Source: JADMJV01 sp964649085
GTDB lineage: Bacteria > Vulcanimicrobiota > Xenobia > Xenobiales > JADMJV01
Assembly (NCBI GenBank): GCA_964649085.1
Contig: CAZYPN010000022.1
Location: 1-64,000, forward strand
Direction: 5' to 3'
Length of the DNA stretch: 64,000 nt
In this document: piece by piece, positions 7,705 to 16,982 of the stretch
How positions within the stretch are numbered: the stretch's first letter is position 1
Layout: each line of letters starts with the position of its first letter
Made by a program: the position numbers and the translations under genes
Notes under the pieces: model-generated
Told to the model about the DNA's origin: nothing
Seen by the model: only the letters and a program-made list of their open reading frames with translations
Databases searched by the model: none

Positions 7705-9175
7705 GGCCGGCCAACCTCTTTGGGATAATGCGGCTCAGGTCGGGGCCGAGCGGGCTCGGGCGAAAGTCTTGCTGATCTATGCCGGAGGCACTCTGGGCAT
7801 GCGGCGTTCCCAGGTGAACAATCCCGCCTCTCCGCTGACCAACGTGGCCTGCGCCGACCTGGCCGAGCAATTGCTCGAGGCCGGATTCGGCCGTCAGGAG
7901 GAGATCTACTGGCAGTTGCGGGGTCTGGAAGACCACCAGGGAAGCGAAGTTCCCCCCCTGGATTCCTCTCAGGTTGGGCCCCAGCACTGGATCTGGATGG
8001 CTTCGATGCTGGAGCGCTACTACGGTCGTTTCGACGGCTTCGTCATTTTGCACGGCACCGACACACTGGCCTATACGGCCTCGGCCCTGTCGTTCTTGCT
8101 GGTCAATTTGGGCAAGCCGGTGGTGCTGACCGGGGCTCAGCTGCCCATCTTTGAGTTGCGTTCCGATGCCCGTCAGAATGTGCTGCACGCCATGCTGGTG
8201 GCGGCGGCGCGGGCCTCGGGTTTGCCGGTGGTGCCCGAGGTGACGGTCTGTTTTGCCGACGTGTTGTTGCGCGGCAATCGGGCCCGCAAGGCCAGCACTT
8301 CGGGATGGCAGGGCTTTGTCAGCCCCAACTATCCTCCGCTGGGTTCACTGGGCGAAGGCATTCGTATCTATTCCGATCTGGTGTTGCCCCAGCCCCCTCC
8401 CGACGCCGCCTTTTACGTGGGTCGGGCCCTGGAAGATCAGGTATTGGACCTGACCCTCTTTCCCGGTATTCGGGCCTCTCAGGTGGATGTGTTGCTGCGC
8501 CAGCCCGAGTTGCGCGGGGTGGTGTTGCGTGCTTACGGGGCCGGAAATGCGCCCCAGGACCCTCAATTGTTCGACTGTCTGTGCCGGGCTTTGGACGAAG
8601 GCAAAACCATCCTGGTGGTCACCCAGTGCAGCGAGGGTCGGGTGGATTTGGGGCGCTATGCCTCCAGCCGAGGGCTGCTTCAAAGGGGCGTGGCCAGCGG
8701 GTTCGACCTGACTCCCGAAGCCGCTCTGACCAAGCTGATGTGGGTGTTGGCCCACGAGCGCGGCGCCGAAATCGGGGCCCAACTCCAAACCGATCAGCGC
8801 GGCGAACAGAGCTACGCCCGCCACGAAGTGATGTTTCCCGTGCCGGCAGAGGCCAGTTTCAGAAGCTACGACCTGTCGGCCCGCGCCCAGGGAGCCGTGC
8901 AACGACGTCACCTGGAGCGGGCTATCTTGCGGGCCTCTACCGGTCCTCTGGGCGGCGAGGTGCGGCTCTTTCTCAATGCCGATCGAGAGCAGCCGGAAGA
9001 GAGTCACCTGCTGGGCAGACTGGCTGGCGAATCGGGCGAGCATTGCCTGGAAGTCACCGAGGTGGTGCGGCGATTTATGGTGGACGATCGGGCCTTTCAC
9101 GTGCAGCTTCAGGCCTCGGAGGAGTTTCAACTGCGCTCGCTCGACCTGTTGTTGACCACGGCTATTCCACGATAA
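7694..9175 (+). CDS. L-asparaginase family protein with an extra C-terminal domain
   Basis: A 493-residue protein whose first 350 residues match type I asparaginases, which hydrolyse asparagine to aspartate and ammonia. It has the N-terminal nucleophile motif IYAGGTLGMR and the second active-site motif LHGTDTLAYTASAL, followed by VVLTGAQLP. Bacterial type I enzymes usually end near 330-350 residues. Here about 120 additional residues follow (from about MFPVPAEASFRSYD) that I do not recognise. The start is TTG 7694, inside the engB coding end. There is no signal peptide, so it is probably cytoplasmic. The 3' end overlaps the convergent kinase gene by 14 bp. Confidence 0.85.
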   Translation: MSDRAGQPLWDNAAQVGAERARAKVLLIYAGGTLGMRRSQVNNPASPLTNVACADLAEQLLEAGFGRQEEIYWQLRGLEDHQGSEVPPLDSSQVGPQHWIWMASMLERYYGRFDGFVILHGTDTLAYTASALSFLLVNLGKPVVLTGAQLPIFELRSDARQNVLHAMLVAAARASGLPVVPEVTVCFADVLLRGNRARKASTSGWQGFVSPNYPPLGSLGEGIRIYSDLVLPQPPPDAAFYVGRALEDQVLDLTLFPGIRASQVDVLLRQPELRGVVLRAYGAGNAPQDPQLFDCLCRALDEGKTILVVTQCSEGRVDLGRYASSRGLLQRGVASGFDLTPEAALTKLMWVLAHERGAEIGAQLQTDQRGEQSYARHEVMFPVPAEASFRSYDLSARAQGAVQRRHLERAILRASTGPLGGEVRLFLNADREQPEESHLLGRLAGESGEHCLEVTEVVRRFMVDDRAFHVQLQASEEFQLRSLDLLLTTAIPR

Positions 9176-11003
9176 CCACTCGCGACCAGAGGGTATCGAA
9201 CTCGGAGCGGAAGGCTTCGCTACGCAGCCCTGTGGCGGTAAGACTCAGCGTATAGTAGTGCCCCTCGCGCAACACCAGGGCCTCGAGGCGGTGACGTGTG
9301 CCCCCCGACTGAAGGAAGGCGGCGTCGGCTCCGCTGAGCTCTCGAACCGGAATCCAGTCGCGGTGTCCGGCTTCGAAACTGTTGCGGTATTTTTGCCGGT
9401 TCTCTTCTCCCAGTTGCCCTTTGAGGGACAGGTCGAAGAGGGCACCCGATTCGGACTTCTTGTAGGTTCTCATGAAAAAGTCGCGCTGGGTGCGGCTGAT
9501 GGCCGACTCCCAGCCTGGAGGCAGGTCGACCTGCACACGACTGTTGGTGCCCAGCAGCCCCACCACCTCTTGAGTGGCCCCAGAGGTTTTCATGGCCGTT
9601 GGGTAGTCGGGGCCGTCCAGGCTGAAACTTTCGGGGGTTTCTCTGGGCACCGGCTTGGGTTTGGGCCGGGGCGGTGGTGGGGTCGAAGGTCGAGCCACGG
9701 GAGTTGGAGTGGCCACGGGTGGGGCAGCCGTGGGCGTGGCTGGGGGGGGCGCCGCTGTGGGTGTGGGCGTATTCAGCGCCAGTGGCTCGGGGGTGCGGGG
9801 TTGCTCGGCAGCGGGGATGCCGGTTTGGGCCGCCGGAGTGGGCGAGGCCGAGGGAGACTTTCCTGGCCGATGGCTGATTCCCCAGCCCATCATAAAGGCC
9901 AGCAGACAGACCAGGCCGATGCCGATCAGTTGCTGATGAAGGGTCCATCGGGCCGCCCCACGGGATTCCGACACGGCTACGGTGTCGATGTCGTCGGGAA
10001 GGGGAGGCGAGGGGGGCGCGGGCGCCGGGGCGGGACGCACGGGGGGCGCAGGCGGTGGTTCCGGCTCGCTCGGCAGCGGAGGCGGAGGGGGCAGGTTGAC
10101 CACCGAAACCGGGCGGGGCGGTGGGGGAGGAGCGTCCTGGACCAGCGGCAGGGCCTGGGGCTTCACCGGAGCCTCGAGCGTCATGGGCAGGTGGGGGCGT
10201 AGCTCGTCGAGGGCTGCCAGCATCTCGCCGGCACTGGCAAAGCGGATGCGCAGATCGGCGGCGCAGGCCCGGTCGATAATGGCCGCCAGGGCGGGATCCA
10301 CGTCGGGTTTGGATTGGTGAACCGGCGGGATGTTGAGCACCGTGGGGGCAATTCCGGTAACCAGATGATGCAAGGTGGCCCCCAGGGCATAGATGTCCGA
10401 GCGTTGTTCGGCTTTGCCCTGAAGTTGCTCGAGCGGTGAATATCCCAGCGTTCCCAGCTGGGTTTGGGTGTGGTTGGGGTCGCTGAGCAAGCGGGCCATG
10501 CCAAAGTCGACCAGGCGAATACGCCCGCTGGGATGCTCGCGAATCAGGTTGGCGGGCTTGATGTCCCGATGGACCAGCGGGGGCGACTGGTTGTGAAGGT
10601 AGGCCAGGATGTCGAGTACCTGGCGAGCGTCGCGGATCAGTTGGTCCATGGGGATGGGCTGGCCCGTGAGCTGAAGGCGTTCCTCCAGCTCTTGTTCGAG
10701 ATTTCTACCGGTGATGAACTCCATCACGATGTAGTAGATGTCGCCGATCACGAAGGAGTCGTAGTAGCGGGGAATTCCGGGGTGATTCAGAGTGCGCAGG
10801 AACTCGACCTCGCCCTGAAATTTGTTGCGAAAGAGTTGGGCCTGTTCGCCTTCGAGCAGATGCTCGAGCATTTGCTTGACGGCCACTCGCTGGCCGTTGT
10901 GCTGCAGGTCGCGAGCTTCGTAGATCGAGCCCATGCCGCCGCTGGTGATGGAGCGAACCACCTCGTAGCGACCTTCGAGCTTGACCCCTGGTTGCAGACT
11001 CAC
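9162..11003 (-). CDS. Hanks-type Ser/Thr protein kinase, single-pass membrane
   Basis: About 613 residues from GTG 11003. The kinase domain (about residues 12-275) has the glycine loop ITSGGMGSIY, the ATP-binding Lys in VAVKQML, the catalytic loop VHRDIKPANL and the DFG of LVDFGMARLL. A long Pro-rich linker follows, then one transmembrane helix (LIGIGLVCLLAFMMGWGI, about 370-390), a second Pro/Thr-rich linker and an extracytoplasmic domain of about 150 residues that I do not recognise. The frame stays open to 11069, but that extension crosses a strong terminator hairpin (11043-11079), so I chose the downstream GTG. It is divergent in neighbourhood from the other kinase operon. Confidence 0.9.
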   Translation of the reverse strand: MSLQPGVKLEGRYEVVRSITSGGMGSIYEARDLQHNGQRVAVKQMLEHLLEGEQAQLFRNKFQGEVEFLRTLNHPGIPRYYDSFVIGDIYYIVMEFITGRNLEQELEERLQLTGQPIPMDQLIRDARQVLDILAYLHNQSPPLVHRDIKPANLIREHPSGRIRLVDFGMARLLSDPNHTQTQLGTLGYSPLEQLQGKAEQRSDIYALGATLHHLVTGIAPTVLNIPPVHQSKPDVDPALAAIIDRACAADLRIRFASAGEMLAALDELRPHLPMTLEAPVKPQALPLVQDAPPPPPRPVSVVNLPPPPPLPSEPEPPPAPPVRPAPAPAPPSPPLPDDIDTVAVSESRGAARWTLHQQLIGIGLVCLLAFMMGWGISHRPGKSPSASPTPAAQTGIPAAEQPRTPEPLALNTPTPTAAPPPATPTAAPPVATPTPVARPSTPPPPRPKPKPVPRETPESFSLDGPDYPTAMKTSGATQEVVGLLGTNSRVQVDLPPGWESAISRTQRDFFMRTYKKSESGALFDLSLKGQLGEENRQKYRNSFEAGHRDWIPVRELSGADAAFLQSGGTRHRLEALVLREGHYYTLSLTATGLRSEAFRSEFDTLWSRVVIVE

Positions 11004-11042
11004 CTGGGGACCCGCTTCTCGCTTGTGGTCGGCTCTTCCTGG

Positions 11043-11079
11043 AAAAAAAAGTGCCCCCAAGGATTCCATCCTTGGGGGC
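11043..11079 (-). terminator. Strong intrinsic terminator, leader or end of a small RNA
   Basis: On the minus strand a perfect 12-bp stem (GCCCCCAAGGAT, loop of 3, ATCCTTGGGGGC; 11053-11079) is followed by CAC... and eight Ts. It ends 40 bp upstream of the kinase start and 180 bp downstream of the previous gene, which has its own terminator. It therefore terminates either a small RNA made from about 11080-11170 or a regulated leader of the kinase gene. Confidence 0.75.
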
Positions 11080-11170
11080 TACACACATCCAATCCAAGCC
11101 TTTGGCTCGGTCCCGCAATGACCCGGAGGTCGAAACTTTGGGGGCAACCGGGGCTGCCCGCACCCGTAGA
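11080..11170 (-). ncRNA. Candidate small RNA or attenuator leader
   Basis: The 90 bases before the terminator contain no open frame of note. A TATTCT hexamer on the minus strand at about 11169-11174 could be a -10 element. A second copy of the stem sequence GCCCCCAA (minus strand of 11138-11145) could compete for the 3' arm of the terminator stem, as in attenuators. I find no match to 4.5S, 6S or tmRNA signatures. This is inference from secondary structure by eye. Confidence 0.3.
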
Positions 11171-11236
11171 ATAGGCGATCGGCCAGGGTGAACTTGTTAC
11201 CGTTTGATGAACGGAAAGACGTCTGAAAAAAGTCTT

Positions 11237-11256
11237 AAAAAACGAACATGTGTTCG
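11237..11256 (-). terminator. Intrinsic terminator of the kinase/FHA-ABC operon
   Basis: A 6-bp stem CGAACA/TGTTCG with a 2-nt loop (11243-11256) lies immediately after the stop codon at 11258. On the minus strand it is followed by six Ts and then another T run. Confidence 0.65.
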
Positions 11257-11257
11257 C

Positions 11258-11713
11258 TCAAGGGAGTCGGGCACCGTTGATGACCAGGCGGTCCACGAGC
11301 CACAGCCCGTCATGACGGCTCAGTTCGCAGGTGAACAGGTTCTTCTTGTTGAGCGTGCCGATCACCCGGGCCCGTTCCGGAGCGGGACCCTCGGTGCGTG
11401 CCTGGTAGCTGCCGGTGTGCTGGGTGATTTTGGCGCGCTGGCTGGAAAACGACTTGTAAAATTCGGCCAGCGACACCTTGGAGCGAACCGTAGGGCTCAG
11501 CACTTCATACACCATAGGGTTCAGCGTGTTGGGGGCACTGCCCCAGAGACCGTTGACAAAATAGTTGGTCACCCTTTCCGGGGTGTAGCCTTTAAGGCTG
11601 GCGCGTACGCCGTTGGCGCTGCTCTCGGGAAGGGGAGCCGGCTGAGCCCAGGCACTCAGTGCGGACAGTAGCAACATCAAGAGGGTGATGGAGAAAAATC
11701 GATGAGTAGGCAT
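11258..11713 (-). CDS. Hypothetical exported protein
   Basis: 151 residues from ATG 11713. The N terminus has a clear signal peptide (FFSITLLMLLLSALSAWAQ). The mature part is about 125 residues, with alternating polar and aromatic residues and a conserved-looking core (YTPERVTNYFVNGLW...). The size suggests a small alpha-beta domain, but I do not recognise it. It is the last gene of a four-gene minus-strand operon, 37 bp after the preceding unknown gene and directly before a terminator. Confidence 0.65.
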   Translation of the reverse strand: MPTHRFFSITLLMLLLSALSAWAQPAPLPESSANGVRASLKGYTPERVTNYFVNGLWGSAPNTLNPMVYEVLSPTVRSKVSLAEFYKSFSSQRAKITQHTGSYQARTEGPAPERARVIGTLNKKNLFTCELSRHDGLWLVDRLVINGARLP

Positions 11714-11750
11714 CGGGAAGTTTTGGGCTTCGGTCGCCCGAGTCCTGCCC

Positions 11751-13379
11751 CTACCATCCGCCCACCAGCCAGAGCCGCTCGGGAAGGGTGAGCAGGCGCC
11801 GAAGCTTGAGCGGCCGCTCGGGGTGGAGCGGAGTGACCATCTGGGATGAAAGCGGAAGGGGCAGGCTCTCGCCTGCCACGGCCTGAAGAATTTGTTGTCG
11901 CAGGCGTTGTTGCTGGGCGGGCGACTGTTTGAGGATTTGAGGGCTGAGAAATTGAAGCTCTTCAATGGCCAGGCGCAGGCGCAACTGCCCCTGATCCAGC
12001 CCCGGTTCGGCCCAGCCAGAGACCAGCGCGCCAGGCTCCAGGCCCTTTAACGGTCCGAGCTGCCAGTGGACGGCCAGGCGACAGTTTTGGAAGCGAAATC
12101 GCCCCTGGTCGTAGCCCAGTTCGATGTGTTGGAGCTCCAAAGCCTTCAGTTCCAGCTGGAAAATCAGCACGCGTTGGGTGGGCATTTTGCCTTTCGGAAT
12201 GGCGATTCTCATCGGCAATTCGCCTCGCTTGCCAAACTGGCTCAGGCTTCTCTGCAGCGAGGCCTGCGAGATGCCCAGCGCAAAGCCGTCGGGAGCTACC
12301 CAGCTCAGTTCTTGTGGTTCCCCTTCCAGACGTTCGGCCAGGCTGATGATCAGCCCCCCCCGACGCCGATCGCCACTGCTGTAGGAGGCGACGCGCAGTT
12401 GCTCCAGTTCGGGGGTGGTCACCAGACCGCTGTCGAGCAATTGCTGCAGGTAGGCCCCCGGAACCGGCACCGCCCACTGGTCTTGAAAAAAGCGCTCGAG
12501 GGCGCCGCTGAGGGCCTGAGACCAGGCGGCCGGAACTTCGGCAAATAGAGGCTTGACCAGGCGCCATCGCTGTCCCTGAGCCAACCAGCGCAGGCGCACC
12601 CAACCGCCCTGTAGTTTGAGCTCCAGCGGCGCTTCCCATTCGCCCTCCACCAAGCTGCCCACACCCTTCCACTGGGCCGACAGCCGGCCGAATCCCTGGG
12701 GATGTCCGGGTAAGGAGGTGATGCCCAGATGGCTCAGTTCGGCTCGCGCATGTCCGCTGGGGTCGTCGAAGCGAAACTGCTGCGTGTGGGCGCTGCGGTA
12801 GAGTTCCACGCTTTGCTCCAGAAAGCGTTCGCCCACCACCGCGATCAAAGCCCCCTGCAGTTGGGGCGTGGGCCCCGGCGGAGGTAGGGGATGGGGGTCG
12901 GCCAGATGGAGAGTTTCCCCCTCGCGCCATCCGGTCACCCGATAGCGTCCGTCGGCCAGAAGAGCATCGCCCTCCAGTTGACAGGGCTCCCACTGGCCGG
13001 GCAACAGGGCAGCCTGGCTGGCCCCGGCTCGCAAGTCGACCACTCCTCGCCAGGGCTTGCGGGCCAGCAACGAAAGCGGTAGCAACGGGGGTCCTCCGCT
13101 GAGCGAGAGCGGCGCCACCTGTACCTGATCGGCCTGAAAATTGCCCAGCAAACGACTGGGCAGCCCGGAGGCATTGCTGGTGGCCTTGAGCAGCGAAGAC
13201 TCCAGCCCGCGAATTTGAAAGCGCCGCGGCAGATAGCAGGTGAAATCGAAGGCGGGGTCACTTTCTGCGAAGTATTGGAAGTGCTGGCTGCGAAGAAAGA
13301 CCAGTCGGCGCTCCGCAGGGCCCTCCTGGGCGGCCAGGGGCAGGGCGAGAAGGCCGAGCAGCAGGGCGGGGCGCATCAT
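11751..13379 (-). CDS. Hypothetical exported protein
   Basis: 542 residues beginning with a signal peptide (MMRPALLLGLLALPLAA). The rest is long, beta-rich in appearance and Leu/Gln-rich, with no motif I can assign. Its start overlaps the stop of the FHA-ABC exporter gene by 4 bp (ATGA), so it is translationally coupled. An exported partner, substrate or lipid-binding accessory of that exporter is an inference from position only. Confidence 0.65.
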   Translation of the reverse strand: MMRPALLLGLLALPLAAQEGPAERRLVFLRSQHFQYFAESDPAFDFTCYLPRRFQIRGLESSLLKATSNASGLPSRLLGNFQADQVQVAPLSLSGGPPLLPLSLLARKPWRGVVDLRAGASQAALLPGQWEPCQLEGDALLADGRYRVTGWREGETLHLADPHPLPPPGPTPQLQGALIAVVGERFLEQSVELYRSAHTQQFRFDDPSGHARAELSHLGITSLPGHPQGFGRLSAQWKGVGSLVEGEWEAPLELKLQGGWVRLRWLAQGQRWRLVKPLFAEVPAAWSQALSGALERFFQDQWAVPVPGAYLQQLLDSGLVTTPELEQLRVASYSSGDRRRGGLIISLAERLEGEPQELSWVAPDGFALGISQASLQRSLSQFGKRGELPMRIAIPKGKMPTQRVLIFQLELKALELQHIELGYDQGRFRFQNCRLAVHWQLGPLKGLEPGALVSGWAEPGLDQGQLRLRLAIEELQFLSPQILKQSPAQQQRLRQQILQAVAGESLPLPLSSQMVTPLHPERPLKLRRLLTLPERLWLVGGW

Positions 13380-15310
13380 CGATCCAGCTTCCTCTCGCGC
13401 CAGCGCAGCGCCGCCAGCGCCGCCAATCCGTGCAGCCCCAACAGGGGCAAGAGAATGCCCCAGGCCGTATCGACCCCCATATAGAAATCGGCTGTCAGGT
13501 AGCCCATCTGGAGATCCATAAAGCGCTGGTTGAGATCGACCACCGAGCCCACTCCGGCAAAGGCCCAGCGGGAGATGCTGAGAGTGGACATCCAGCGCAG
13601 CCCCTCGATCATTTCCTCGGGTTTGATAAAGGCCCCCGACAGCGACAGTTGCAAAATCAGGATGACCGAGACCAGGCTCGACGACTGCTCAGCCGAACCC
13701 GCCAGGCTGCTGAGCATCAGCCCCAGCAAGGTTCCTCCCAGCGCGGCGGCCACCAGGAAGGCCAGCACCATGGCCTGTGAAGGCCAGTCCAGTCCCAGCG
13801 GAATGCGCCACTGCACGATGATCAACAGAAGCAGGGCCTGGACGGCACCGATCAATGAGAGTATCAGCACTTTCGAGGCGAAATAGGGCCACAGGCGTAA
13901 ATTGACCAGGCGCTCGCGCCGCAAAATGGAAAGTTCTTTGACGATTTCCCTGCAGCTGTTGATCGAGCCAAAGAAGATGCAGCTGACGACCAGCAAAAAC
14001 AGCAGCGTTGGAGCCTCGCGCACGGGAAACTTGTTGCCGTCAAACACCTGGCGCAGTGCGAACAGCTTGGGGTCGAACAGCAACGAGAGCACCAGCCCGA
14101 TCAAGGGAGCCTGCATGGCCATAATCAGGAAGTTGGTGCGGTCGGCCCAGAGTTGATGCAGATAGCGCAGCGACAACACCCAAAGTTGGCGAAGCCCCAC
14201 GCCCCAGTCGCGGGGAGGGCGGGCGGGCAGGGCCACCTGTGCGCTCGAGTTGCGGTCGAGGTTTTCGATGGAGTCGTGCCGCTCGCTGGCAAACTTGCGC
14301 TGCCACTGCTTTCCCAGCTCTTCGCTGCCGATCTGCAGGTAGATTTCGGCGAAGTCGGGCACCTGGAAAAAATCCAGGGCGGCCTCGGGCTGGCCGTAGT
14401 AAACGAGCCTTCCGCCCGGAGCCAGCAGAGCCACGCGGTCGCAGAGCACGATGTTCTGGGTAGCGTGGGTGATCAGCACCACGGTTCGCCCCTGGCGGCA
14501 CAGCCGGGCCAGAAGCTGCATGGTTTTCTTCTCCATGCCGGGGTCGAGGCCGCTGGTAGGTTCGTCGAGAAAGAGCAAACTGGGTTCGGTCAGCAGTTCG
14601 GCGGCCATGCTGACCCGCTTGCGTTCGCCGCCGCTCAAGGTGGAGATGGGGTTGTGGCGGCGATGACCGAGTTCCATAAGGGTCAGCACGATTTCGATGC
14701 GGCGTTGCCGCTCCTGGTCGTTGGTGTCGGCGGGCAGTCGCAGCCGCGCCGCATAATCGAGGGCGGCCTCGACGGGGAGCACGCGATGGACAATATCGTC
14801 CTGGGGGACGAAGCCCATCAGATGCTTGAACTGTTCGCGGTGGCGATGGGCCGACTGCCCATTGATCAAAACATTGCCACGGCTGGGCGGACGCTGTCCG
14901 AGCAGCAGGCTCATCAATGTGGATTTCCCGGCGCCGCTGGTTCCCACCAGGGCCACAAACTGTCCTGGTTCGATGCGAAAGTGGATCGATTGCAACAGGT
15001 CGCGCTCAAGGCCCGGGGGGCGAAAATAGACGTCTTCCAGCTGCAGGCCCACGGCCGAGTAGGCCCCGTCTTCGTGCAGCTGTTTGCCATCGAAGACCAG
15101 ATGGACATTGGCGATGTAAAATCCTTGACCGGGCTGGATGCGCTGCTGCTGAACTCGCTGGCCTTCGAAGAAGGTGCCGTTGGCGCTTCCCAAATCGCGC
15201 AGAATGCCGCCCTCGGCATTGCCCTGAAACTCGGCATGCAAACGCGAAACCAGGGGGCTGTCCAGCACCAGGTCGCACTCGGCATGGCGACCGATCGTCC
15301 AGTTTTTCAC
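13376..15310 (-). CDS. FHA domain-ABC ATPase-ABC-2 permease fusion exporter
   Basis: 644 residues in three parts. Residues 1-90 form an FHA domain, which binds phosphothreonine (IGRHAECDLVL, SRLHAEF, DLGSANGTFF). Residues about 92-320 form an ABC ATPase with Walker A GTSGAGKST, signature LSGGERKR and Walker B LLFLDEPTSGLD, of the ABCG/White type. Residues about 385-640 form an ABC-2 type permease with about six membrane helices. Start and stop overlap the kinase and the exported protein by 4 bp each. The FHA domain next to a coupled Ser/Thr kinase suggests phosphorylation-controlled transport. The substrate is unknown. Confidence 0.92.
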   Translation of the reverse strand: MKNWTIGRHAECDLVLDSPLVSRLHAEFQGNAEGGILRDLGSANGTFFEGQRVQQQRIQPGQGFYIANVHLVFDGKQLHEDGAYSAVGLQLEDVYFRPPGLERDLLQSIHFRIEPGQFVALVGTSGAGKSTLMSLLLGQRPPSRGNVLINGQSAHRHREQFKHLMGFVPQDDIVHRVLPVEAALDYAARLRLPADTNDQERQRRIEIVLTLMELGHRRHNPISTLSGGERKRVSMAAELLTEPSLLFLDEPTSGLDPGMEKKTMQLLARLCRQGRTVVLITHATQNIVLCDRVALLAPGGRLVYYGQPEAALDFFQVPDFAEIYLQIGSEELGKQWQRKFASERHDSIENLDRNSSAQVALPARPPRDWGVGLRQLWVLSLRYLHQLWADRTNFLIMAMQAPLIGLVLSLLFDPKLFALRQVFDGNKFPVREAPTLLFLLVVSCIFFGSINSCREIVKELSILRRERLVNLRLWPYFASKVLILSLIGAVQALLLLIIVQWRIPLGLDWPSQAMVLAFLVAAALGGTLLGLMLSSLAGSAEQSSSLVSVILILQLSLSGAFIKPEEMIEGLRWMSTLSISRWAFAGVGSVVDLNQRFMDLQMGYLTADFYMGVDTAWGILLPLLGLHGLAALAALRWRERKLDR

Positions 15311-16887
15311 GGCGGGGGCAGCGGCACCGAACGGGCCGCCTGTCGAAGTCGCAAGGCGTCGTCACGCCCCAGCGACTGCAGCGAGGTATAGAGCACCCGG
15401 GTTGCCAGCGGGCCCTGGCGCACCTGTAACCGGCTGCGGTCGTAGAGCCGGTCCAGCAGTGGATAAAGGGGGGGCTTACCGTCCAGCCGCAAGGGGCGCC
15501 GACGCTCGACTTCGCGAACGGCAGCGGGTTGCGTGCCCCGTCGCAGGCGCTGCACGTCCTCCACCAGAGCCGCCCAGTATTCGCAAATTTGTTGCGGGGT
15601 AGCCTGCAGGTTGAGCGCCATCTGAGAGTCTACCTCGATCCAGTTCTCGGAGTCGGGTCCGCTCAGGGTATAGTTCTCCTTGACTTTCACTGGCTGCAGC
15701 TTCCATTCTCGGTCTACCCATCCCTCGAGTTGGTGGGCCGCAAAACGACCGCGCTCAAGCGCCTTCAGGCTGCGGGTAGGCCCCACCACGGCCACCTCGA
15801 TGCCGTTCCAGCAAATGGTGCAGCACAGTTGTCGCCCTACCGCCGCGGGTTGGCTTCCTACCCCCCGCTGAACCCAGCCCGGCAGGGGCGGTTCGGGCAG
15901 CAGCTTCCAGAGCCACAGCAGTCCCCCGACCAGCCACAGCAGCAGCGGCAGAAGCCAGGGCAGGCTCTTGTTTTTGGCCGGACCTTGCCAGCGCACCACG
16001 CGAGTGGGCAATTCGCTGATGACGCTCGAGTTGGAACGATTGCGAGCCGGAGCCAGGGAAACGGGAGGAGGCGGTTCGGCAAGTGCATCGAGCAGGTCGA
16101 CAGCTTTGGAAAAGCGCTGCTCTGGACGCTTGTCCAGCGCCTTCAACAGGGCCCGGTCGACGCTGGCCGGCAGATTGGGCCGGTGCCCCGAAGGTGGACC
16201 GGCCTTCTCAAAGGTCTGCCGCTGCAGAACCTGGGCCAGGTTGTCGGAACGGAAGGGGGTCGTGCCGGTCAGAGCTTCATAGAGAAGAATTCCCAGGCTG
16301 TAGATGTCGGAGGCCGCACTGGCGCCCACCCCGGAGAATTGTTCGGGCGCCATGTACTCCGGGGTTCCGGGCAGCACTCCGGTGCGGGTCAGACGGCTGG
16401 TTTGCTCGACGCGGGCCACCCCGAAGTCGGCGATTTTCAGGCTGCCATCCTCTTGAAACAAGAGGTTCTCAGGCTTCAGGTCGCGGTGCACCACCCCCGA
16501 CTGGTGAGCATAGTCGAGGGCCTCGGCCACCGGGCGAAACCACTGTAAGACCTGCTCCAGGCTATGGCTCTGAGGATCGGCGCTCGATTCGAGGCGATGC
16601 CTCAGGTTGCCCCCGGGAATATACTCCATAACGAGGTAAAGACCGGCCTCGGGGTCTTCTTCCCAACTCAGGGTTTTCACGATGTGGGGGTGGTCGAGCC
16701 TGAGGGTGACCTCGGCCTCGCGCTGAAATCGCTTGCGGAACTCGGGCTCGGATTCGAGGCTGAGATTGAGCAACTTCAGGGCGAACTGCTTACCCTCGGC
16801 GTCTTCTGCAAGAAAGACGCTGCTCATTCCGCCCTGGCCGAGCTTGCGGCGCAGGGTGTAGGGGCCGACTTTGCGGGTGCGTTCCAC
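15307..16887 (-). CDS. Hanks-type Ser/Thr protein kinase, single-pass membrane
   Basis: About 526 residues from GTG 16887, which has GGAAGG 7 nt upstream; GTG 16902 is an alternative. The kinase domain (about 1-275) shows LGQGGMSSVFLAED, Lys38 in FALKLLN, VVHRDLKPENLLF and IADFGVARVE. A transmembrane helix follows near residue 320 (LPWLLPLLLWLVGGLLWLWK), then an extracytoplasmic domain of about 190 residues of unknown family. The kinase is the first gene of the operon with the FHA-ABC exporter and is divergent from the secretin gene, with about 95 bp between starts. Confidence 0.9.
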   Translation of the reverse strand: MERTRKVGPYTLRRKLGQGGMSSVFLAEDAEGKQFALKLLNLSLESEPEFRKRFQREAEVTLRLDHPHIVKTLSWEEDPEAGLYLVMEYIPGGNLRHRLESSADPQSHSLEQVLQWFRPVAEALDYAHQSGVVHRDLKPENLLFQEDGSLKIADFGVARVEQTSRLTRTGVLPGTPEYMAPEQFSGVGASAASDIYSLGILLYEALTGTTPFRSDNLAQVLQRQTFEKAGPPSGHRPNLPASVDRALLKALDKRPEQRFSKAVDLLDALAEPPPPVSLAPARNRSNSSVISELPTRVVRWQGPAKNKSLPWLLPLLLWLVGGLLWLWKLLPEPPLPGWVQRGVGSQPAAVGRQLCCTICWNGIEVAVVGPTRSLKALERGRFAAHQLEGWVDREWKLQPVKVKENYTLSGPDSENWIEVDSQMALNLQATPQQICEYWAALVEDVQRLRRGTQPAAVREVERRRPLRLDGKPPLYPLLDRLYDRSRLQVRQGPLATRVLYTSLQSLGRDDALRLRQAARSVPLPPP

Positions 16888-16982
16888 CGGACTGCCTTCC
16901 ACGCACCCCCCCAGGTTCTTTCCCAAGCTCTCTTCTTGAGAAAAGGAAAAGCAGTGTTGAACACTAACTCGCAGGAGTGAAA

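Noticed and set aside
9700..10140. GC-rich repetitive stretch resembling a tandem repeat locus
   Set aside because: It is the codon-level reflection of Pro/Thr/Ala-rich linkers in the kinase and has no regular repeat unit.
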